A stretch of 64,000 nt of DNA from Syntrophorhabdus sp. PtaB.Bin027 (GTDB lineage Bacteria > Desulfobacterota > Syntrophorhabdia > Syntrophorhabdales > Syntrophorhabdaceae): contig MVQO01000201.1 of the NCBI GenBank assembly GCA_002067585.1, forward strand, positions 55,086-119,085. The letters run 5' to 3'. Every line of letters starts with the position of its first letter. The stretch's first letter is position 1. The translations under genes and the position numbers were made by a program. This document shows positions 58,797-64,000 of the stretch, one piece after another. The notes beneath the pieces were generated by a model. That model was not told the DNA's origin. It saw only the letters and a program-made list of their open reading frames with translations, and did not search any database.

Positions 58797-60872
58797 ATGT
58801 TAAGCTTGTACTCCATATTTCATCTCAATCTTGCCTATTCATCTATTCCTGAATCCAGACGCTTGGAGATAATACGGAGGTGTTTTTGGCCCCTTCTTAA
58901 TCTAGCAATAGAGGATAGCATTCCGATTGCCATTGAAGCACCTGCCTATACACTTGAAGTTGCCCGTATGCTTGATCAAGACTGGATTGATGTGCTGAAA
59001 AAAGCTATTGAGTTGAGAAAAGTCGAATTTATCGGATCAGGTTACTCGCAACTTATTGCACCGCTTGTTCCAGCACAAGTGAATAAATGGAATCTTGAAA
59101 TTGGTGTTGATACATACAGGAATTTGATCAATAAAATACCTGAAGTATGGTTTATAAATGAACAGGCGTATTCTCGGGGTATTGTTGAGCACTATTCTAA
59201 TTTGGGGGTGAAAGGAATCATCATGGAATGGAATAATCCAAAGACTCTTCATCCTGAATGGAATAGTGAATATCGATATTATCCACAGACTGTAATTGGA
59301 AATAACAATGAAACCATTCCTGTTTTATGGAATGATTCAATTTCTTTTCAGAAGTTCCAGCGTTATGCCCATAATGACATCAGCCTGAAAGAGATGCTTC
59401 AATTCCTGGGCGGTCACGTTGGCAGCAATGAGAGGTTCTTTTGTCTTTATGGGAATGATGCAGAAATTTTTGACTTTAGACCGGGAAGGTTCAAGGCAGA
59501 ACCAAGGCTGGCCCAGGGAGGGGAATGGTCTAGAATAAGAGATTTATACCACCGGATTCGAGATGACCATCGGTTTGATTTGGTCCTTCCTGCTGATGTC
59601 TTGGGCTCGGCACCCGATATTTTGGATCTTCCCTCACGGATCCCCCTGTCGCTTGAAACACCCACTCATCCAATCCCGGTAAAGAAGCAGCCAAAATATA
59701 ATGTCACCCGTTGGCAGGTAACAGGCAGGAACAGTGCATGGCTCAACGCACAGTGCTTTGCAATATACCGGAAGATATATGCTGCAAGAAAAAAAGAAGT
59801 ATTTTCTGAAAAAGGTCTTCAGGAACTGAAAAGGCATCTATGTTTCCTCTGGTCGAGTGATTTTAGAACTCATTTAGTGCAGGAACGATGGACATCACTT
59901 AGAAAACAAATACTCAAAACACAGAAAAAACTGAAACATACCATTGGCGATAGAGAGGAAAGAATTCAGTCAACTGAAATTCCCATCGACATAAATGGTC
60001 TATTCGGTGCAGTGGTTTTAGGTGTGAGAAGGAGAAAGAGTAGAAAGAAATACTATGCCGGGGAAGGTATTGATATCGGTGAAAGATTTACTCAAATTAT
60101 CACGCCGTCAGTGGATATTGTTCTCAACCACCAAAGGGGACTTGCAATCGAAAGCCTTGCATTTCCCGGTATGCAGCCAGAACCCTTAATAGGGACTATA
60201 AAGCATGGATATTTTGAGGAAATATCGCTCAGCGCCGATTGGTATTCTGCAAGCTCTGTGTTACAGAGGCCAGGAAAATCCCAAATAACTGACCTTGAAA
60301 AAACGGATCCCACAATAAGGAGAGGAACAAGTTCGAAAGGCCCCTGGATAGGTTGCGTTGGAACGATAATGACAGAGATTGGTTCAATTGATAAAGAATA
60401 TATTGTCTACCAAGATATTCCTCAGATTGACATTAAAGTCACCTTTCATTGGAAAAAAGTTCCCCTTGGGTCCTTCAGGTCAGGATTTATCACTCTTCTT
60501 CCTAACGCGTTTGATCAGTCCAGTTTGTTTTATGCAACACATAACGGTGGTTACGGGATGGAAGTTTTCAAAATGAACAATTGCGTCATTGACCATGGAA
60601 CCCCAAGTTCGAGCGTTGTGACAGCTTCAAGCGGACTGGGCGCCACTGAAGGTATTGTTGTTGTTGGTGACCAAATGAAAGGCATCGCAGTCTATTTTGA
60701 CCAAGCAGTGCATGCAGCTATGCCAATGGTATCCTTCCGAAGCGCCGATCCATCTTTTTTTGCACGCCTGATATATTCTCTTGGTGAAGTAGATGAGAGT
60801 AGAACACAGGAAATATTGGGGGCGGTAAAATTTGTTTGTAGTTTAGCTGGACTGAAAAGATCCGGTATTTGA
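58797..60872 (+). CDS. GH57-like glycoside hydrolase in the pse cassette
   Basis: A 691-residue cytoplasmic protein. The N-terminal ~300 residues have the GH57 (beta/alpha)7-type motifs: HLNLAYS, SGYSQLIAPLVP, FINEQAYS with Glu122 as the expected nucleophile, and YGNDAEIFDF with Asp221 as the expected acid/base. Residues about 400-690 form a beta-rich C-terminal part without a family I can name. The start is ATG 58797 with AGGG upstream; a GTG at 58794 is open too. No signal peptide. GH57 members are amylases, transferases and galactosidases; its substrate here is unknown. Last gene of the cassette. Confidence 0.8.
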   Translation: MLSLYSIFHLNLAYSSIPESRRLEIIRRCFWPLLNLAIEDSIPIAIEAPAYTLEVARMLDQDWIDVLKKAIELRKVEFIGSGYSQLIAPLVPAQVNKWNLEIGVDTYRNLINKIPEVWFINEQAYSRGIVEHYSNLGVKGIIMEWNNPKTLHPEWNSEYRYYPQTVIGNNNETIPVLWNDSISFQKFQRYAHNDISLKEMLQFLGGHVGSNERFFCLYGNDAEIFDFRPGRFKAEPRLAQGGEWSRIRDLYHRIRDDHRFDLVLPADVLGSAPDILDLPSRIPLSLETPTHPIPVKKQPKYNVTRWQVTGRNSAWLNAQCFAIYRKIYAARKKEVFSEKGLQELKRHLCFLWSSDFRTHLVQERWTSLRKQILKTQKKLKHTIGDREERIQSTEIPIDINGLFGAVVLGVRRRKSRKKYYAGEGIDIGERFTQIITPSVDIVLNHQRGLAIESLAFPGMQPEPLIGTIKHGYFEEISLSADWYSASSVLQRPGKSQITDLEKTDPTIRRGTSSKGPWIGCVGTIMTEIGSIDKEYIVYQDIPQIDIKVTFHWKKVPLGSFRSGFITLLPNAFDQSSLFYATHNGGYGMEVFKMNNCVIDHGTPSSSVVTASSGLGATEGIVVVGDQMKGIAVYFDQAVHAAMPMVSFRSADPSFFARLIYSLGEVDESRTQEILGAVKFVCSLAGLKRSGI

Positions 60873-61072
60873 TCAACTAATTAAGCCGTCCATATATTTC
60901 ATAGAATCAAGGGGAAACCTTGTCAATGTATTGACACAAAAATATGCACATAATGGGCTACTTTCATGTCATTTATGCTTGCTGACGGTAAATTGTTAGC
61001 ATAAGTAGCTGTCGCCATACCATTTTACGACGTGGGCAACGTGTCTTCAGATTAAGGTAAAACAAAAATAAC
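60873..61072 (+). other. Regulatory spacer upstream of maf
   Basis: About 200 bases with no gene. It contains CAAGG-N5-CCTTG at 60908-60922 abutting the TGTCA-N6-TGACA element at 60921, and a looser TGTCA...TGACG pair near 60969-60987. No T-run after the hairpin, so the cassette end may not be terminated here. Confidence 0.5.
60921..60936 (+). promoter_or_regulatory. TGTCA-N6-TGACA inverted repeat upstream of maf
   Basis: TGTCA at 60921-60925 and TGACA at 60932-60936, about 137 bases upstream of the sigma-54 box. Outer T and A extend it to TTGTCA...TGACACAA. Third copy of the element also seen upstream of the flrB-like gene and fliL. Confidence 0.55.
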
Positions 61073-61088
61073 CGGCATATTTCTTGCT
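61073..61088 (+). promoter_or_regulatory. Sigma-54 promoter of the Maf gene
   Basis: CGGCAT-N5-TTGCT: GG and GC are correctly spaced, with one mismatch at the first -24 base. The predicted +1 is about 61099, giving a 45-base leader with AGAGGGAG ahead of the ATG at 61144. Confidence 0.65.
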
Positions 61089-61143
61089 ATTTTATAAGAA
61101 GATGTTTTATTGAGTTTCATGATACGAGAAAGAGGGAGAAATA

Positions 61144-63837
61144 ATGGATATCTATGAAAAGAATCTTCGTGCTCTGAGCAAGACCCACTCTCACTTGGTT
61201 CAAATGATTGAAGAAACAATTGTGGATAATGCAAAAGTTAAGGTTTTACGCAAAAGCACAGATGGAATAGAGATATCATATCGACGGCCGGATGGAAAGA
61301 CAATTACTTTTCACGACGACATCAATCTTTCCAACCTTCCGCCCGGCGCAACAAAGTTGTTGAACAAAAAAGAATGGACAAAAGTCATTCTTCTTCTCGG
61401 TTTTGGGCTCGGTGTATATCCGGAACACCTGTTGAAGCTGATGGATGACAAATGCACACTAGTAATTTATGAGGCAGTTCCAGAAATATTCAAGGTCATT
61501 ATCGGCCTAAAAGATCTATCGGAGCTTTTGGGTTCTGAGAGGGTTAATCTGATTATAGGTGATGGCAAACTGGATTTAAGATTCATACAAAAACATCATA
61601 GAGACATAGCCAGAGGAAGGTTTTATGTATTAAAACAAAGTCTGTGTATTGAAACGGATGAAGCAGCTTATGAGAAGTTTAGAAGTCAATTCAAAGAATC
61701 AAAGATGTTCACCGATGTGAATGTCCTCACAGGAGTCAATAGAGGTGCAGAATGGAGTGATGCATTTCTTGAGAACATACCGTCAATAATGAGAACGGCG
61801 GGTGTTGCAAGACTGAAAAATCTTTTCAAGGGCTATCCTGCGATCATTGTTTCTGCAGGCCCATCTCTTGAGAAAAACATTCACCTCCTTCATAAAGCCA
61901 AGGGAAGAGCAGTGATAATTGCCGTGGATGTTGTGATTCCTACCCTTGTCCCTGCAGGCATCATTCCCGATATAGTAGTTGTTCTTGAATCAAACCGAAC
62001 ACAGTTTCTGGTCTTCCAAGATATCCCTTTATTGCGATCAATACCAGCTGTTTTTTCAGGAGAGGTTGTCCATGAATCCTTAAGCGCACTTTACCCCGGC
62101 CCCACGTTCTTTGCCATCATTCATAAGCATCCAGCAAGTATTTGGGTTCAAAGATTTTGGCTGGATAAAGGATCCCATATGGAGCAGTTTGGCGGGTCAG
62201 TTGCTCACACGGCATTCGCACTGGCACAGTTAATGGGTGCTGATCCTATTGCTCTCGTTGCGCAGGACCTTTCCTTTCGAGAGAAGTTGCACGCAGGAGA
62301 AGTCACAGAGTTGTTTTATCCTGAAGAGTACATAGAACAGAATAAAAAAAGGAATCCCATTGTAAAGGATATTTTTGGGGATGAACGTTATACTTTGGGC
62401 CAGTTCCTAACCTTCGGGACTGCCTTCGAACAAAGGATTTCAGGAATGGAAGGCATGGTGTACAATGCTACAGAAGGGGGCTTATCCATCAAGGGGGCAG
62501 AGACCATAAGACTCAGGGATTTCATAGATGAACACTGCAACGTGCCATTAACAGACTTTGCTAAAGTTATAGAATCTGTCGCAATATCCCATGTCACCTG
62601 TGATTTTGATGCTATGTCCAGCGATGTTCAGGGAGATGTTGCTCGGCTCAAAACAATTCAAAAGGATTGTGACAGAATTATTAAATGTGTTAAGAGGCTT
62701 AAAAAACTTAAGGAGCGAAATCTCCTGAGTACTGTCGAGGCAGTTCACCTCGTGGAAACTATTGAACGTCTTGAAAAGAATGTTGATGATCCAATTGTAA
62801 AAATGGTTGCACCCTACAGGTACAGAATAGAGAATTATTTATGCAATAATGACATCAAAGACGAAAACCTCGACGTCATTCAGGATTTTCTTAAATATTA
62901 CAGGGAATTGGTGGATGCAATCGGCAGCTTTCTTACTAAAACCAATGGACTCATTGATTCATTAAGGCGTGAAGCAGAAATAAGCATTCTTTTATCTGAT
63001 AACTCCCTCCACATTATGGAGAGATATTTCCGGGCAGGAACCCTGCATCTGGGAGCAGGGATGGTAAGGGAGGCGGCAACTGAGCTTGAAACGGCGGCAA
63101 ACGAATTTAGTAATTTCTCTGATCCAAACATGCAGAAGATGTATTGGCCTTTAGCTCTCCAAGTATACTGTCTTCTTGCTCAGTTGTATATCAAACAGTA
63201 CAGATATTATGAAGCACGTGAAATACTGGGGGTATTGATGAGCTTTACTTCCACGAAAAATGACAGCCAAAAATTCATTCTCAATTCAAGAGAAATAGAA
63301 GAATTTGTAAACTTATGCAACCAGAAAATTACCATGTGGAAAAAAACAAAAGCTAATAAGGAATCCCTCCTTGTCAAAGCTGAAGAAAACTATGGCTCAC
63401 ATATAGAAAGCGGAGCCTTTTATTATAAGGCTGGAGAGTATGACAGGGCTGCGAGGGCATACATAAATGCTATAAATGAAATTCGCACGCTCCTTGTTAA
63501 GAACAAATCTGCCTATGCCCCTGAAACCATCAGACTTCTAAGCGCTTATTATGGTCTTGTCGAGACATATGCTGCATTGGATAAACAAGAGGATGCATTA
63601 ATTGTCTTAGATTCTGCCCTCCAGGAGGTCAATAGAATACGTAATCTTGATTTACAAGAGATCCTCGAGGACCTGGGCGTTCTCTATATTGATCTTGCTC
63701 AAAGATTAGGTGATCACAGTAAAGCCGTTTCAGTCAGTCAAAGTTTTCTTGACATTTTACCTCATAGCTTTATATTGGACGAGAAGAAACGTAATCTTAT
63801 GCAAGAAGGTATAGCTCAGATATCGAGAATGATATGA
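61144..63837 (+). CDS. maf: Maf-family motility accessory factor (flagellin glycosyltransferase)
   Basis: An 897-residue protein. After an N-terminal domain with LLLGFGLGVYPEHLLKLMDD, the DUF115/MAF core (about residues 205-400) shows NLFKGYPAIIVSAGPSLEKNI, VDVVIPTLVPAGIIPDIVV and DPIALVAQDLSF. The C-terminal ~350 residues are helical and include TPR-like repeats (ESGAFYYKAGEYDRAARAYINAI). Maf proteins transfer nonulosonic acids such as pseudaminic acid to flagellin Ser/Thr before export. It has its own sigma-54 promoter after the pse cassette. The flagellin target is not in this window. Confidence 0.9.
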   Translation: MDIYEKNLRALSKTHSHLVQMIEETIVDNAKVKVLRKSTDGIEISYRRPDGKTITFHDDINLSNLPPGATKLLNKKEWTKVILLLGFGLGVYPEHLLKLMDDKCTLVIYEAVPEIFKVIIGLKDLSELLGSERVNLIIGDGKLDLRFIQKHHRDIARGRFYVLKQSLCIETDEAAYEKFRSQFKESKMFTDVNVLTGVNRGAEWSDAFLENIPSIMRTAGVARLKNLFKGYPAIIVSAGPSLEKNIHLLHKAKGRAVIIAVDVVIPTLVPAGIIPDIVVVLESNRTQFLVFQDIPLLRSIPAVFSGEVVHESLSALYPGPTFFAIIHKHPASIWVQRFWLDKGSHMEQFGGSVAHTAFALAQLMGADPIALVAQDLSFREKLHAGEVTELFYPEEYIEQNKKRNPIVKDIFGDERYTLGQFLTFGTAFEQRISGMEGMVYNATEGGLSIKGAETIRLRDFIDEHCNVPLTDFAKVIESVAISHVTCDFDAMSSDVQGDVARLKTIQKDCDRIIKCVKRLKKLKERNLLSTVEAVHLVETIERLEKNVDDPIVKMVAPYRYRIENYLCNNDIKDENLDVIQDFLKYYRELVDAIGSFLTKTNGLIDSLRREAEISILLSDNSLHIMERYFRAGTLHLGAGMVREAATELETAANEFSNFSDPNMQKMYWPLALQVYCLLAQLYIKQYRYYEAREILGVLMSFTSTKNDSQKFILNSREIEEFVNLCNQKITMWKKTKANKESLLVKAEENYGSHIESGAFYYKAGEYDRAARAYINAINEIRTLLVKNKSAYAPETIRLLSAYYGLVETYAALDKQEDALIVLDSALQEVNRIRNLDLQEILEDLGVLYIDLAQRLGDHSKAVSVSQSFLDILPHSFILDEKKRNLMQEGIAQISRMI

Positions 63838-64000
63838 ATATCTGCATCATATTATCTAACACTCATGTATCCAGCTCTTTGAGATATTGTCAATAGTTGT
63901 GTATGGGATTTTTTTCAACGTATCCTTGTTCTCCATAATTAGGCTACCAGCTCCTGTGTTTTGGCCATCTCTCCGTCAGGAAAGACGACCCCTTGTATTA
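63838..64000. other. End of window, no assignable gene
   Basis: 163 bases after maf. On the minus strand, bases 63939-64000 read as the last 20 codons of an open frame (ending GEMAKTQELVA, stop at 63939-63941), which could be the C-terminus of a gene entering from the right, but this is too short to call. No terminator is visible. Confidence 0.3.

Noticed and set aside
63939..64000. 3' end of a minus-strand gene entering from the right
   Set aside because: Only 20 codons are visible, with no recognisable domain.

Overview
The window comes from a Gram-negative bacterium that builds sigma-54-controlled polar-type flagella. P-ring and L-ring genes (flgI, flgH) imply an outer membrane. FlrB/FlrC-like two-component genes and flhF/flhG point to a polar flagellar hierarchy. 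The opening rny-ymdB-tyrS block, the CheX-type phosphatase and the CheA architecture fit Desulfobacterota (Deltaproteobacteria) or a neighbouring phylum such as Nitrospirota. The sequence alone does not settle the phylum. Almost everything is on the + strand; the one clear exception is an EAL-HDOD gene at 38456-39685.

Layout. (1) 1-3548: housekeeping genes, namely the 3' part of rny, then ymdB, tyrS, a T-arm-less tRNA-like duplicate, tRNA-Asn and a strong terminator. (2) 3549-9200: a sigma-54-driven GH108-type muramidase, a PAS sensor kinase, a sigma-28-driven cheY-cheX pair, and an NtrC-type regulator. (3) 9201-17992: a sigma-54 promoter followed by flrB-like, flrC-like, flgB, flgC, fliE, fliF, fliG, fliH, fliI, a small unknown ORF and fliJ. 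(4) 17993-21752: fliK-like, flgD, flgE, closed by a perfect 12-bp terminator. (5) 21753-38441: one long run from a sigma-54 promoter: fliL, M, N, O, P, Q, R, flhB, flhA, flhF, flhG, fliA, an HDOD gene, cheB, a HEAT-repeat gene, cheR, cheY, cheA. (6) 38456-40609: EAL-HDOD gene diverging from cheW across a regulatory region with a 40-bp palindrome, then a small unknown gene. (7) 40626-49048: sigma-54-driven flgF, G, A, H, I, J and sigma-28-driven flgM, N, K, L. (8) 49121-63837: a sigma-54-driven sugar cassette (pseB, pseC, spsF/pseF-like, pseI, pseG, methyltransferase, ATP-grasp, IolB-like cupin, two SDRs, GH57-like) and then, from its own sigma-54 promoter, a Maf-family flagellin glycosyltransferase.

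How it fits together. The two NtrC-family activators probably fire the seven sigma-54 boxes. Two kinds of inverted repeat lie upstream of those boxes: TGTCA-N6-TGACA (flrB-like, fliL, maf) and GGAAA-N3-TTTCC (fliK, flgF). They are candidate binding sites for two regulators. FliA, encoded in the long operon, then serves TTAAGTTT-like / CGAT promoters at cheY-cheX, flgM-flgN-flgK-flgL and cheW. The last block would make and transfer a nonulosonic-acid-like glycan onto flagellin. Flagellin, cap, chaperone (fliC, fliD, fliS), motAB and chemoreceptor genes are not in this window.

Most novel material: the 49-61 kb cassette, which has no PseH but carries ATP-grasp, IolB-like, paired SDR and GH57-like genes; a CheA with a 24-5-24 MshEN-like c-di-GMP-binding signature in place of P2; a HEAT-repeat protein inside the che operon; the two-class enhancer pattern with near-leaderless sigma-54 transcripts; and the T-arm-less tRNA-like element beside tRNA-Asn.
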